Below are positions 20,823 through 30,835 of a DNA stretch of 64,000 nt, in pieces. The position numbers were made by a program, and so were the translations under genes. The notes beneath the pieces are model-generated. The model saw only the letters and a program-made list of their open reading frames with translations. It ran no database searches and had not been told where the DNA came from. The DNA is from Desulfovibrio sp. GTDB lineage: Bacteria; Desulfobacterota; Desulfovibrionia; Desulfovibrionales; Desulfovibrionaceae. The DNA lies in contig JAISLI010000003.1 of the NCBI GenBank assembly GCA_031291035.1, forward strand, positions 1-64,000, given 5' to 3'. The stretch's first letter is position 1, and every line of letters starts with the position of its first letter.

Positions 20823-21335
20823 ATGCGGCAGGAACATACTGAAATCCAGCAGGGCGGGATGGGCGAGATTGAAAAAATTGTTTCACTGAACCGCGTGGCC
20901 AAAGTTGTGAAAGGCGGCCGGCGTTTCAGCTTCAGCGCCCTTGTGGTTGTGGGCGACGGCAAGGGCGGCGTCGGTTTTGGCCTGGGCAAGGCGCATGAAG
21001 TGCCGGAGGCGCTCCGCAAGGCGACGGAGCGGGCGCGCAAAAATCGTGTCCGCGTGCCCCTTGTTGACGGCACGTTGCCGTATGAGGTGCTTGGCCGCTT
21101 TGGCGCCGGGCAGGTCATGTTGAAGCCCGCTTCGCAGGGCACGGGCATTATTGCCGGCGGGGCCGTCCGCGCGCTGATGGAGGCCGTGGGCGTACGGGAT
21201 GTGCTCGCCAAGGCCATCGGCACAAACAACCCCCATAATGTGCTTCGCGCCACAATGCAGGGTCTTGTCGCGTTGCGCAGTGCCGAAGAGGTGTCCTCCC
21301 TGCGCGGCAAGAAACTGGAAGCGCCGAGGAAATAA
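20823..21335 (+). CDS. rpsE: 30S ribosomal protein S5
   Basis: [39 protein letters not shown]. Confidence 0.98.
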   Translation: MRQEHTEIQQGGMGEIEKIVSLNRVAKVVKGGRRFSFSALVVVGDGKGGVGFGLGKAHEVPEALRKATERARKNRVRVPLVDGTLPYEVLGRFGAGQVMLKPASQGTGIIAGGAVRALMEAVGVRDVLAKAIGTNNPHNVLRATMQGLVALRSAEEVSSLRGKKLEAPRK

Positions 21336-21337
21336 TC

Positions 21338-21514
21338 ATGCCGGAAATCAGGATAAAACTCATCCGTTCGCGCATCGGCACAACGCCCGCGCAACGCAGA
21401 CAGCTTGACGCCCTTGGACTCAAACGCCGGGAAATGGTGAAGACATTCAGGGATACTCCCGCCATCCGGGGCATTATTCGAAAAGTTTCACATCTTGTAG
21501 CTGTTGTTGACTAG
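21338..21514 (+). CDS. rpmD: 50S ribosomal protein L30 (58 aa, below ORF-track cutoff)
   Basis: MPEIRIKLIRSRIGTTPAQRRQLDALGLKRREMVKTFRDTPAIRGIIRKVSHLVAVVD. Confidence 0.95.
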   Translation: MPEIRIKLIRSRIGTTPAQRRQLDALGLKRREMVKTFRDTPAIRGIIRKVSHLVAVVD

Positions 21515-21533
21515 GTGGCATCAGGAGACACAA

Positions 21534-22004
21534 ATGCAATTGCACGATATTTTTCCTTTTCCTGAAGAGCGCAAGACGCGCTGCCGTGTGGGCAGGGGGG
21601 CCGGATCCGGTCTGGGCTGCACGGCGGGCAAGGGTCACAAGGGCCAAAACGCCCGCTCCGGCGGAGGCGTGCGCCCCGGCTTTGAGGGCGGGCAGATGCC
21701 CCTGCAGCGCCGCCTGCCCAAGCACGGCTTCAAAAATGCCCTGTTCAAGGTTACTTACGACGTTATCAATCTGGACTCTCTTCTCGGCGCTTTTGAGGGA
21801 AAAAACAACATCACGCTGGATGACATCTATGCGCGCGGTCTCGCCCGCGCGGGAGCGCCCGTGAAGATTCTTTCCCGCGGGGAGATTTCCGCCCCCCTCA
21901 CTGTGGAAGCCCATCGCTTCAGCCGGGCCGCCGCGGATAAAATTCGTCAGGCGGGCGGAACTGTGGCGGAACTGGAGACGGGATCGCGCTCCCGTTCCGC
22001 GTAG
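21534..22004 (+). CDS. rplO: 50S ribosomal protein L15
   Basis: RVGRGAGSGLGCTAGKGHKGQNARSGGGVRPGFEGGQMPLQRRLPK. Confidence 0.98.
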   Translation: MQLHDIFPFPEERKTRCRVGRGAGSGLGCTAGKGHKGQNARSGGGVRPGFEGGQMPLQRRLPKHGFKNALFKVTYDVINLDSLLGAFEGKNNITLDDIYARGLARAGAPVKILSRGEISAPLTVEAHRFSRAAADKIRQAGGTVAELETGSRSRSA

Positions 22005-22026
22005 CCTGTAATCAGTCGAGTTTTCC

Positions 22027-23340
22027 ATGGCGGCAATACCGGCAAACACAATGGCAGGCCAGCCTGACCTCGCAAAGCGTCTCGCCTGGACATTTTTTAT
22101 TCTCTGCTGCTATCGCATCGGCGTGCATGTGCCCATTCCCGGCGTTGACGCCGCGGCGATAGCGTCCTTCTTCGAGAGCATGTCCGGCACGCTTTTCAGT
22201 CTGTTCGACATGTTTTCCGGCGGCGGACTGAGCAATGTTTCCGTGTTTGCCCTCGGGGTCATGCCCTACATTTCCGCCTCCATTATTATGCAGCTTTTGC
22301 AGGTTGTAAGCCCCGACATCAAGCGTATGGCCAAGGAGGAAGGCCAGGCCGGGCGCAGAAAAATTACCCAGTACACGCGCTATCTTACCGTGCTGATCAC
22401 CCTTGTGCAGGGCCTCGGCATTGCCGTGGGGCTTGAAAACATGACAAGCCCCGCCGGGACGCCGGTTGTTCTGACCCCGGGCTGGAGTTTCCGTCTTGTT
22501 ACCATGATGACGTTCACGGGGGGGGCGATGCTTGTCATGTGGCTTGGCGAGCAGATTACCGAGCGGGGAATCGGCAACGGCATCTCCCTGATTATTTTTT
22601 GCGGCATCGTGGTGGGCATCCCCCGCGGCGTCATGCAGTCTTATGACCTGATTCAGGCGGGCGACCTGAATATATTCATGGCCGTCGTGCTGCTGGTCTT
22701 CATGGCGGCGGTGACGGTATGCATAGTTTTTGTGGAGCGCGCCCAGCGGCGCATACCCGTGAGCTACGCCAAACGGCAGATCGGCAGGAAAATGTTCGGC
22801 GGGCAGAACACTCATCTGCCGCTCCGCCTGAATACCGCCGGCGTGATCCCGCCTATCTTCGCGTCTTCTCTCCTGCTTTTCCCGGCGACCATAGGACAGT
22901 TTTCCAGCAATGAATATCTCAGGCGGGCGGCTGAATTTTTCGCGCCGCAGGGGCTGGCTTATAATGTCCTTTATGTGGCCCTGATATTCTTTTTCTGTTA
23001 TTTTTATACGGCCATCATTTTTGATCCCAAGGATATGTCGGAGAATCTGAAAAAGGCGGGTGGCTTTATCCCCGGCATCAGACCGGGGGAGAAGACGCAG
23101 CAGTACATTGATACCGTGCTTTCCCGCCTCACCCTCTCCGGCGCTGTGTATATTTCCCTTGTGTCGCTGGTGCCCATGTTCCTGATAGGCAATTTTAACG
23201 TCCCCTTCTATTTCGGCGGAACCAGTCTGCTCATACTTGTCGGCGTGGCGATGGACTTTATGAACCAGGTTGAATCTCACATGATTTCCAGCCAGTATCA
23301 GGGGCTCATGCACAAGGCGCGCAAGACCGGGAAGGTGTGA
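22027..23340 (+). CDS. secY: Preprotein translocase subunit SecY
   Basis: Ten TM segments; MPYISASIIMQLL; GIRPGEKTQQYI. Confidence 0.98.
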   Translation: MAAIPANTMAGQPDLAKRLAWTFFILCCYRIGVHVPIPGVDAAAIASFFESMSGTLFSLFDMFSGGGLSNVSVFALGVMPYISASIIMQLLQVVSPDIKRMAKEEGQAGRRKITQYTRYLTVLITLVQGLGIAVGLENMTSPAGTPVVLTPGWSFRLVTMMTFTGGAMLVMWLGEQITERGIGNGISLIIFCGIVVGIPRGVMQSYDLIQAGDLNIFMAVVLLVFMAAVTVCIVFVERAQRRIPVSYAKRQIGRKMFGGQNTHLPLRLNTAGVIPPIFASSLLLFPATIGQFSSNEYLRRAAEFFAPQGLAYNVLYVALIFFFCYFYTAIIFDPKDMSENLKKAGGFIPGIRPGEKTQQYIDTVLSRLTLSGAVYISLVSLVPMFLIGNFNVPFYFGGTSLLILVGVAMDFMNQVESHMISSQYQGLMHKARKTGKV

Positions 23341-23387
23341 CTTGTTGAGCCCGACTGGCCGTGTTTTTTGAGGGCGGCATCCCGGAT

Positions 23388-24173
23388 ATGAAAAAATTTC
23401 AGGGCGTCTACATAAAAAATGAGCGTGAAATTGCCTGCCTTGCGGAAGCCAACCGCATAGTGGCCAATATACTTGATGCCGTTGGCGATATCATCGCGCC
23501 CGGTCTTGAAACGATGCGCATTGAAGAGCTTACGCTGGACATCTGCGTGAAACATAAAGTAAAACCGGCTTTTCAGGGGTATTTCGGCTATCCGTACGCC
23601 GTATGCTGCTCGGTGAACGAGCAGGTGGTTCATGGTTTCCCTTCGGCCAGAAGGCTTGTGGAGGGCGATATAGTCAGCGTTGACGTGGGCGTTGTCCACG
23701 AAGGCTTTGTTGGCGACGCCGCGCGCACCTGGCCGGTCGGCGAGGTGCGCGACGAGGCCCGGAAACTCCTGCGGATTACGGAAGAAAGTCTATATGTTGG
23801 TATTGACAAGGCCAGACCGGGCAACGATGTCTATGACATCGGCGCCGCGGTGCAGCAATTCGTGGAATCCGCCGGGTTCAATGTCGTGCGGCGCTTTGTC
23901 GGGCACGGCATCGGCGCCAGAATGCACGAAAAGCCGGAAGTCCCCAATTTCAGGCCCTCCTTCCGCGGCATCACTCTTCAGCCTGGCATGGTCATCGCCA
24001 TTGAACCGATGGTGACGGAAGGCACATACGAAGTGGATATCCTGGAGGACAAATGGACGGCCGTCACCCGCGACGGAAGATTGGCCGCCCATTTTGAGCA
24101 CAGTGTGGCCATTACGCACGGCGGACCCAGAATTTTGAGTATTTCTGACCGGGGACAAAGGCCGCATAATTAA
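23388..24173 (+). CDS. map: Methionine aminopeptidase type I
   Basis: GYPYAVCCSVNEQVVHGFPS; VGHGIGARMHEKPEVPNF; IAIEPMVTEGT. Confidence 0.97.
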   Translation: MKKFQGVYIKNEREIACLAEANRIVANILDAVGDIIAPGLETMRIEELTLDICVKHKVKPAFQGYFGYPYAVCCSVNEQVVHGFPSARRLVEGDIVSVDVGVVHEGFVGDAARTWPVGEVRDEARKLLRITEESLYVGIDKARPGNDVYDIGAAVQQFVESAGFNVVRRFVGHGIGARMHEKPEVPNFRPSFRGITLQPGMVIAIEPMVTEGTYEVDILEDKWTAVTRDGRLAAHFEHSVAITHGGPRILSISDRGQRPHN

Positions 24174-24257
24174 CACTTGACAAACCGGAATAAAACAGGC
24201 AGAAGACTTGGTTCTTACACTGATTTGTTACGGCAGAACGCCATTGCGGAGACAGGT

Positions 24258-24371
24258 ATGAAAGTAAGACCATCCGTCAAAAAAATATGCCCCAAATGCA
24301 AGCTGATACGGCGCAGGGGAGTTCTTAGGGTTATCTGCGAAAACCCCCGGCACAAGCAGCGCCAGGGATAG
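24258..24371 (+). CDS. rpmJ: 50S ribosomal protein L36 (37 aa)
   Basis: [37 protein letters not shown]. Confidence 0.97.
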   Translation: MKVRPSVKKICPKCKLIRRRGVLRVICENPRHKQRQG

Positions 24372-24386
24372 GGCGGGAGTAAATCT

Positions 24387-24755
24387 GTGGCGAGAATAGC
24401 AGGCGTTGATTTGCCGCGCGGCAAGCGGGTGGACATCGCGCTCACCTATATTTACGGCATAGGCCGTTCTGCGGCCCTGAAAATTCTGGATAGCACCGGC
24501 GTCAACTGGGAGAGGGGCATTGACGACCTTTCGGCTGACGAAGTCAACGAGATTCGCAAGGAAATCGAACAGCACCACAAGGTGGAGGGCGACCTGCGCC
24601 GTGAAATTTCCGGCAGCGTCAAGCGGCTTATGGACATCGGCTGCTACCGGGGGTTGCGCCACCGGCGCGGGTTGCCGGCGCGCGGCCAGCGCACCCATAC
24701 CAACGCGCGAACCCGTAAGGGGCCGAGGCGCGGGGCTGTGGGCAAAAAGAAATAA
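24387..24755 (+). CDS. rpsM: 30S ribosomal protein S13
   Basis: [48 protein letters not shown]. Confidence 0.98.
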   Translation: MARIAGVDLPRGKRVDIALTYIYGIGRSAALKILDSTGVNWERGIDDLSADEVNEIRKEIEQHHKVEGDLRREISGSVKRLMDIGCYRGLRHRRGLPARGQRTHTNARTRKGPRRGAVGKKK

Positions 24756-24771
24756 CCGGTGAGGGAACTAT

Positions 24772-25161
24772 ATGGCAAGACCACGCAAAGCTGCCAAAAA
24801 GAAAGAAAAAAAGAACGTGCCTGTCGGCCTTGTGCATATCCGGGCCTCGTTCAACAATACCATTATCACCTTTACCGATACACGCGGAAATGCTGTTTCT
24901 TGGGCTTCTTCAGGGCAGAGCGGTTTCAAGGGGTCGCGCAAGTCCACGCCGTTCGCCGCCCAGGTGGCGGCGGAAACGGCCGCGCGCAAGGCCCAGGACA
25001 ACGGCATGCGCACGGTGGGCGTTTATGTCAGGGGGCCTGGCTCAGGCCGTGAAGCGGCCATGCGGGCCATAGCCTCGGCGGGTTTTCGCGTGGCCTTTAT
25101 CCGCGATGTCACGCCCATTCCGCACAACGGCTGCCGCCCGCCGAAGCGCCGGCGCGTCTGA
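24772..25161 (+). CDS. rpsK: 30S ribosomal protein S11
   Basis: [45 protein letters not shown]. Confidence 0.98.
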   Translation: MARPRKAAKKKEKKNVPVGLVHIRASFNNTIITFTDTRGNAVSWASSGQSGFKGSRKSTPFAAQVAAETAARKAQDNGMRTVGVYVRGPGSGREAAMRAIASAGFRVAFIRDVTPIPHNGCRPPKRRRV

Positions 25162-25203
25162 ATTGCGTTTCAGGGACAGTACAGCAATTGAAGAGGACAT
25201 TAT

Positions 25204-25830
25204 ATGGCCAAATATACTGAAGCCAAATGCCGTATTTGTCGTCGCGAGGGGAGTAAGCTTTTTCTGAAGGGCGATCGCTGCTTTACGGAGAAATGCGGTT
25301 ATGATCGTCGTCCCTACGCCCCCGGCCAGCACGGCAGAGCCCGTAAAAAGACGAGCGAATACGCGGTGCAGTTGCGTGAAAAGCAGAAAACCCGTCGCGC
25401 CTATGGCCTGCTGGAGCGTCAGTTCCGCGGCTATTTCGAAAAAGCGGAAATGCAGAAAGGGGTTACCGGCGCCAATCTCCTTATTATACTGGAGCGTCGT
25501 CTGGACAATGTAGTGTACCGCCTGGGTTTTGCCAATTCCCGCAATCAGGCCCGGCAGCTTGTGCGTCACGGCATTTTTACCCTTAACGGGCGCAAGGTGA
25601 ATATTCCTTCACTCCAGGTAAAAATCGGAGATGTGGTTGCCGTTCCGGAAAAGAATCGTAAAATTCCTGTCTTTGCCGGGGCACAGGAGACAATTGCCGG
25701 TCGAGGCTGCCCTGTTTGGCTGGAGTCCGCCAGTGCCGATTTCAAAGGAACCGTCAAGGCTCTGCCGCAACGTGGCGACATTCAGTTCCCTGTCAATGAG
25801 CAGCTGATTGTTGAACTTTATTCGAAATGA
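25204..25830 (+). CDS. rpsD: 30S ribosomal protein S4 (Cys-rich C+ form)
   Basis: [48 protein letters not shown]. Confidence 0.98.
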   Translation: MAKYTEAKCRICRREGSKLFLKGDRCFTEKCGYDRRPYAPGQHGRARKKTSEYAVQLREKQKTRRAYGLLERQFRGYFEKAEMQKGVTGANLLIILERRLDNVVYRLGFANSRNQARQLVRHGIFTLNGRKVNIPSLQVKIGDVVAVPEKNRKIPVFAGAQETIAGRGCPVWLESASADFKGTVKALPQRGDIQFPVNEQLIVELYSK

Positions 25831-25841
25831 GCGGGGGATGC

Positions 25842-26885
25842 ATGCTTATCAAACAGGGCGAACGCCTTATCAATGCGCGCAACTGGTCGGAGCTTGTCAA
25901 GCCGGAGCGCATTTTACGCGAAGAAGGATCCGGCGATGGTTCTCACGGCAAATTTATCTGTGAGCCTTTGGAAAGAGGGTATGGAACCACCATCGGCAAC
26001 GCCCTGCGGCGCGTTCTTCTGGCTTCCCTGCAAGGGGCGGCCTTTGTGGCTGTGAAAATCACCGGCGTACAGCATGAATTCACCACTGTCCACGGCGTGT
26101 TGGAAGATATAACCGATATAGTTCTCAATCTGAAGCAGGTACGGCTGCGCATGGAGACGGACGCGCCCCAGCGTCTGACGTTGCGTGCCGCTGGCAAGGG
26201 CGAGGTGACGGCTGGCCGGATTGACGGAACGCACAATGTCGAGATTTTGAATTGCGGACAGCACATTGCCACCCTGACGGAAGATGTCGTTCTGGAAATG
26301 GAGCTTGAAGCGCGCATGGGCAAGGGCTATGTGTCCGCCGATATGCACGAGGGACTCTCCGACGAAATCGGCCTTGTAAAACTTGACTCCAGTTTTTCTC
26401 CCGTGCGCAAGGTCGCTTACAGCGTGGAGCAGGCCCGTGTGGGGCAGATGACCAACTATGACCGGCTTATACTGGATGTCTGGACCGACGGCTCAATCAC
26501 GCCGGAAGACGCCGTTGCCTACAGCGCGAAAATCATAAAGGATCAAATTTCCGTTTTCATCAATTTTGATGATCATGTCCCCGGTGAATGCGGAACAGGC
26601 GGTTCTGACGGCGGCGAGTGGAATGAAGCCCTCTTCAAGCATATTGATGATCTGGAGCTGTCGGTACGCGCCACAAACTGCCTGCACAGCGCCAATATTT
26701 CTTTTGTGGGCGAGCTTGTCCAGCGTTCCGAGGCGGAAATGCTCAAGACAAAGAATTTCGGCCGTAAATCACTGGATGAAATCAGGGGTGTGCTTTTGAA
26801 TCTCGGTCTTGATTTTGAAATGAGACTTGATGGTTTTGACAAGAAGCATCAGGAATGGATGAGGAATCAGCAAAATGAGGCATAG
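25842..26885 (+). CDS. rpoA: DNA-directed RNA polymerase subunit alpha
   Basis: [51 protein letters not shown]. Confidence 0.98.
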   Translation: MLIKQGERLINARNWSELVKPERILREEGSGDGSHGKFICEPLERGYGTTIGNALRRVLLASLQGAAFVAVKITGVQHEFTTVHGVLEDITDIVLNLKQVRLRMETDAPQRLTLRAAGKGEVTAGRIDGTHNVEILNCGQHIATLTEDVVLEMELEARMGKGYVSADMHEGLSDEIGLVKLDSSFSPVRKVAYSVEQARVGQMTNYDRLILDVWTDGSITPEDAVAYSAKIIKDQISVFINFDDHVPGECGTGGSDGGEWNEALFKHIDDLELSVRATNCLHSANISFVGELVQRSEAEMLKTKNFGRKSLDEIRGVLLNLGLDFEMRLDGFDKKHQEWMRNQQNEA

Positions 26886-27321
26886 CAACTCCGGCAGGAA
26901 GTTTTCGCGTACGCCTGCCCACCGCAAGGCGCTGATGCAGAACTTGGCCAAGGCCCTGCTGATTCACGGCAGTATCCGCACCACGGAAATGAAAGCCAAG
27001 GATTTGCGCCGCGTGGCTGAACCGCTGATAACCCTTGCCAAACGCAATGATCTGCACTCCAGGCGTCAGGCGTATCGCGTTCTGAACGACCATGCGCTTG
27101 TGAAACGTCTTTTTGACGAGATAGGCCCTGTTTTTGCCGATGTGCCGGGCGGTTACACCCGTATCCTGAAGCTGTCCGTGCCGCGCAGGGGAGATAACGC
27201 CCCTATGGCCATCATTGAGCTTTCCCGCGCAACCGCCGCCGGGGCGGCGGCCGGCGGCAAGGTCAAAAAGACCAGGCCTGCCGGTGCGGACGCCACAGGC
27301 GAAAAGGCCGACACTCAGTAA
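26875..27321 (+). CDS. rplQ: 50S ribosomal protein L17
   Basis: [38 protein letters not shown]. Confidence 0.98.
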   Translation: MRHSNSGRKFSRTPAHRKALMQNLAKALLIHGSIRTTEMKAKDLRRVAEPLITLAKRNDLHSRRQAYRVLNDHALVKRLFDEIGPVFADVPGGYTRILKLSVPRRGDNAPMAIIELSRATAAGAAAGGKVKKTRPAGADATGEKADTQ

Positions 27322-27339
27322 TTTCCTCTAAAATTGGAA

Positions 27340-27837
27340 TCACCGGCCCAGAACTTCTCTGCCCTCGGGCGTCAGGCTCCTGAGACCGGCAAAAATTGTG
27401 TCTCCGCCCAACTGTTCCGGATCCTGCACAATGATAATCAGGACGTGTCTGGGCGTGGCATTGACCCGGGTCACGGCAGGGGCCTTGAAACCCTGCGTTC
27501 GGGGTTCGCCGCTGAATGTCCAGAAATTCCCGCTCTGATAAGGCGTTGTGCTGTTTTCCTGCATGCGGGCCAATTTCCCGGCGATTTCCGCGGGACTGTC
27601 ATGCAGGGGAGGGAGAAGAAAAACGCTTACCACGCCCTTGATGTTTTCGCCTGTATCGTCGTGCCTTTTGAAAACAAGCATATATTCATTGCCTTTTTCC
27701 TTTGTAAAACCGGCATTTTCTTCACCGTCCCAGCCGTCCGGCAAATCAGCGCTGAAATGCGTGAAGGTTTTTATCCGAGCCTGCGCCGGAGACGCCAGAC
27801 CGAGGAACAGAAGAAAAAGAATTGCCAGCCGCGCCAT
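27340..27837 (-). CDS. Small exported protein of unknown function
   Basis: Signal peptide MARLAILFLLFLGLASPAQA; no recognised domain. Confidence 0.6.
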   Translation of the reverse strand: MARLAILFLLFLGLASPAQARIKTFTHFSADLPDGWDGEENAGFTKEKGNEYMLVFKRHDDTGENIKGVVSVFLLPPLHDSPAEIAGKLARMQENSTTPYQSGNFWTFSGEPRTQGFKAPAVTRVNATPRHVLIIIVQDPEQLGGDTIFAGLRSLTPEGREVLGR

Positions 27838-27884
27838 GTCACCCTCCACGCCAGAGCAATTTACGCTTGAGATGGTCGCTTTTT

Positions 27885-29237
27885 TCAAATGCTCTCCACC
27901 AGTAACGCGTTGTCCGTCAAAGCGACCGGCCTTGCCGGGACAAGCCCGGATGTTCCGTTGATTTTCCGCGTAAAAACGCAGGGCATGTAAAATTCGTTCA
28001 GGCCTTTTGGCCTCGCGGCCGTACCAGAGCCGCTGAGCGCTACCAGCATGTGCGTCAGGGAAAGCTGTTTCTGGAAAAAAGCCGCGCGGCCTTGCGCCAC
28101 GACCTCACGCACGCTGGAGGCGCGCGCCTGTCTGACGGACATGGGCAGCTGTCCGTCAAATTCGGCAGCCGCTGTGCCGGGCCGGGACGACCAGGGGAAG
28201 ACATGGGCGTAGCTGAAAGGAAGCCTGCGCGTAAAGTCGGCCAGCAAGGCGATATCTTCATCCGTTTCACCGGGAAAACCCACAAGAATATCCGCCCCGA
28301 GTCCCATTACAGGCCAGATTTTGCCCAGCGCGGTCACAGTTTCAGCCACGCTTCGCGCGGAGTAATGCCCGCGCCCCATGCGTTTGAGAACGGCGGGGCT
28401 TGCGTGTTGCAGGGAGAGATGAAGATGCGGGCAGACCATGCGGCTTGCCGCAAGGCTGTCCAGGCCGCGCTGTGTGAGTTGTCGGGGGGACAGAGAACTT
28501 ATGCGGAAACGGGCCTTGCCGGCGAATTCGGCGGCGAGGCCGGCTTCCAGGGTGTTCAGCAACTCCCAGAAATCGCCGAATTTCAGATTGTCCCGGCCGT
28601 ATTGGTGCAAATTTATTCCCGAAAGAATGATTTCGGCATACCCGGCATTGAGCAGACGCCGGACTTCCGCCAAAATTTCCATGGGGGGGCGGCTTGTCGC
28701 GGGGCCGCGCGTGCGCGGCACGACACAGTATGTGCAGCGGTGCGCGCAACCGTCCTGCACTTTGACCACCGGCCGCGACCGTTTGAACGCGGATATCCGG
28801 AAGGGAGGAAAAGAGACGCGCGAGGCGGGCATTTTCGGCGGGCTTGAGGGCAATGCCCTGGGGTCAGCCAGAAGCAGGGGCTTTGTTTCCTGCGGCACGA
28901 GGATGTCCGGCATTGCCCGGATTGAATCTTTGTGCGCCTTGCCGCCGGTAAAAAATTTTGCGGCGCAGCCGGTGAGTATCAGTCTGGCAGAAGGAGCGGC
29001 GCGTCTGAGGCGGGAAACCGCATTGCGCGCGTCGCGTTCGCCTCTGGCGGTAACGGCGCAACCGTTGATGCAGATGACCTCCGCCTCTTCAGGATTTTCA
29101 CACTCCGTGCCGCCTGCTCTTTCCCAGGCTTCGCGCAGGGCCTGACTCTCATACTGATTGACTTTGCAGCCGAACGTCACAATATAAAATTTCCAGAATG
29201 AGGCGCTATCGCCCTGTGGCTGCCGCTTCATCCACAA
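27885..29237 (-). CDS. mtaB: tRNA t6A37 methylthiotransferase (MtaB-type radical SAM)
   Basis: IVTFGCKVNQYES; VQDGCAHRCTYCVVPRTRGPATSRP; GADILVGFPGETDED. Confidence 0.93.
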   Translation of the reverse strand: MWMKRQPQGDSASFWKFYIVTFGCKVNQYESQALREAWERAGGTECENPEEAEVICINGCAVTARGERDARNAVSRLRRAAPSARLILTGCAAKFFTGGKAHKDSIRAMPDILVPQETKPLLLADPRALPSSPPKMPASRVSFPPFRISAFKRSRPVVKVQDGCAHRCTYCVVPRTRGPATSRPPMEILAEVRRLLNAGYAEIILSGINLHQYGRDNLKFGDFWELLNTLEAGLAAEFAGKARFRISSLSPRQLTQRGLDSLAASRMVCPHLHLSLQHASPAVLKRMGRGHYSARSVAETVTALGKIWPVMGLGADILVGFPGETDEDIALLADFTRRLPFSYAHVFPWSSRPGTAAAEFDGQLPMSVRQARASSVREVVAQGRAAFFQKQLSLTHMLVALSGSGTAARPKGLNEFYMPCVFTRKINGTSGLVPARPVALTDNALLVESI

Positions 29238-29952
29238 TCCAGATCAGATCGCCGCCCGACGGGCGCACCATCTGGGCGGGCAGGGTCGGCTCCGAAAGCA
29301 GATTGAGGCTTTGGGAGAGCACGCCGTGCTTTTCCCTGCCGTTTACGAGAAACATGCAACAGCGGGAGTTATTGATGACAGGCAGGGTGAGCGTCAGGCG
29401 GTCCGCCTTATGCTCCGGAACGTACTGGTCGATAACAAGGCGTTTCTTTTCGGCAAGAGCCGGGGAATGAGGGAAAATGGAACCCGTGTGTCCGTCGTCG
29501 CCGATGCCGAGAAGCATGAAATCAAAACGCGGCAGCTCATGTCCCCGCAGATTGAAATCGCTGCGCAGAATCTGTTCGTACTGGGCGGCGGCCATGACAG
29601 GATTTTCGTCTCCGCGCATCCTGAAAAAATGGGTGGCCGGAACGCGGCTCAGGAGTTCACGCCTGGCGAGGCCGTAATTGCTCTCCGGATGATCCGGGCC
29701 GACACAGCGTTCATCCACCCAGAAAAACGTCATTTTGTCCCAGGGCAGATGTTCCGCCCGGTCGCTTGCGGCAAGCAGCCGGAACAGGGGAATGGGCGTG
29801 TGCCCGCCGGACAGGGCTATTTTGAAAACGCCCCGTTCCTCCAGGGCCTCCTCACAGGCGGCGGTCAGAATATGCGCCGCGCGTTCCGCCATGGCGGCGG
29901 GGTCTTTGTGGATATGCACTGAAAGATGTATGGAACGGCTTATAGGCTGCAT
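29206..29952 (-). CDS. pgl: 6-phosphogluconolactonase (DevB type)
   Basis: IALSGGHTPIPLFRLLA; FFWVDERCVGPDHPESNYGLAR; GIGDDGHTGSIFP. Confidence 0.93.
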   Translation of the reverse strand: MQPISRSIHLSVHIHKDPAAMAERAAHILTAACEEALEERGVFKIALSGGHTPIPLFRLLAASDRAEHLPWDKMTFFWVDERCVGPDHPESNYGLARRELLSRVPATHFFRMRGDENPVMAAAQYEQILRSDFNLRGHELPRFDFMLLGIGDDGHTGSIFPHSPALAEKKRLVIDQYVPEHKADRLTLTLPVINNSRCCMFLVNGREKHGVLSQSLNLLSEPTLPAQMVRPSGGDLIWIVDEAAATGR

Positions 29953-30073
29953 GGGACACTCCTCTTCCATCCAGAAAAGCACTTACTTCGCAGCGCGTCA
30001 AGAGGATATTGAACTTGGGAACGAAATTCGCGGGACTTGACGTTTCCCGTGAAAAGCACGATGCGCTCCCTGA

Positions 30074-30835
30074 TTATCTGCCGCCATCGCGCAGAATGCT
30101 GCGCAACGTGTCAGCCCTGCCGCCGCGTTCCTTGCCCAATGCCGTCTGCACGCGCTCGCGTACGGCATCATGGCGCGGGGTCTGCTCATAGAGCAGGGCG
30201 GCGGCGGCGGCGGATACCGCAAAGTCATCGTGCCCGTGCAAGCCTGCGGCGACGAGTTCGGCATAGCGCAGCGCGGCCGCGATGATGGTGTCCAGCAGGC
30301 CGGAGTCTCCTGAAGCAAGAAAGGCCGCCCAGTACATGCGCAGCACGGAAAGTTCGGAATAGATGTTCCAGCGTTCCAGAGGGGCCGGACTCGCCTGTAT
30401 CTGACGGAGCAGCACGGCGTCGCCAACGCTGGTCAAGACGGCGAGCAGGGCGGGCTCATCCGGCAGACAGGCAAGATGCACGGCCCAGGCCAAGGTTTTG
30501 CGGGCGTTATCGCCGAAATTTTCAGGCCGCGACAAAAGGCGCTGTCTCGCCGTCGGTTCGCGCCGCAGCGCGTGCGCCAGAAAGGCGGCCGTGACGAGGC
30601 GTTTTTCCCCGTCCGCGAGCACACCCTGTGCGTCAAAGGCGCGCAAAAGATCGGGCAGCACTTCCGGCCGGCCGTCCCTGTAATAGTTTTCCATGTCCCT
30701 GGCGTACTGCGGCACGCTTTTGGAGAAAACGGCCGGCAGAGCCGGGGCCGGAAGACCGGCCAGCATGAGGCAAAGGAAAAGAACGCGCATATATTTTGCC
30801 TGCGTCCGAGTGAGTGATTTCCCGTTGTCAGTCAT
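30074..30835 (-). CDS. Exported alpha-helical protein of unknown function
   Basis: Hydrophobic N-terminus MRVLFLCLMLAGLPAPALPAVF; start overlaps upstream stop (ATGACTGA). Confidence 0.55.
   Translation of the reverse strand: MTDNGKSLTRTQAKYMRVLFLCLMLAGLPAPALPAVFSKSVPQYARDMENYYRDGRPEVLPDLLRAFDAQGVLADGEKRLVTAAFLAHALRREPTARQRLLSRPENFGDNARKTLAWAVHLACLPDEPALLAVLTSVGDAVLLRQIQASPAPLERWNIYSELSVLRMYWAAFLASGDSGLLDTIIAAALRYAELVAAGLHGHDDFAVSAAAAALLYEQTPRHDAVRERVQTALGKERGGRADTLRSILRDGGR

Noticed and set aside
24174-24257. Expected adk/infA genes between map and rpmJ
   Set aside because: No room; map is followed almost directly by rpmJ. Absence reflects a common alternative gene order, not a defect.
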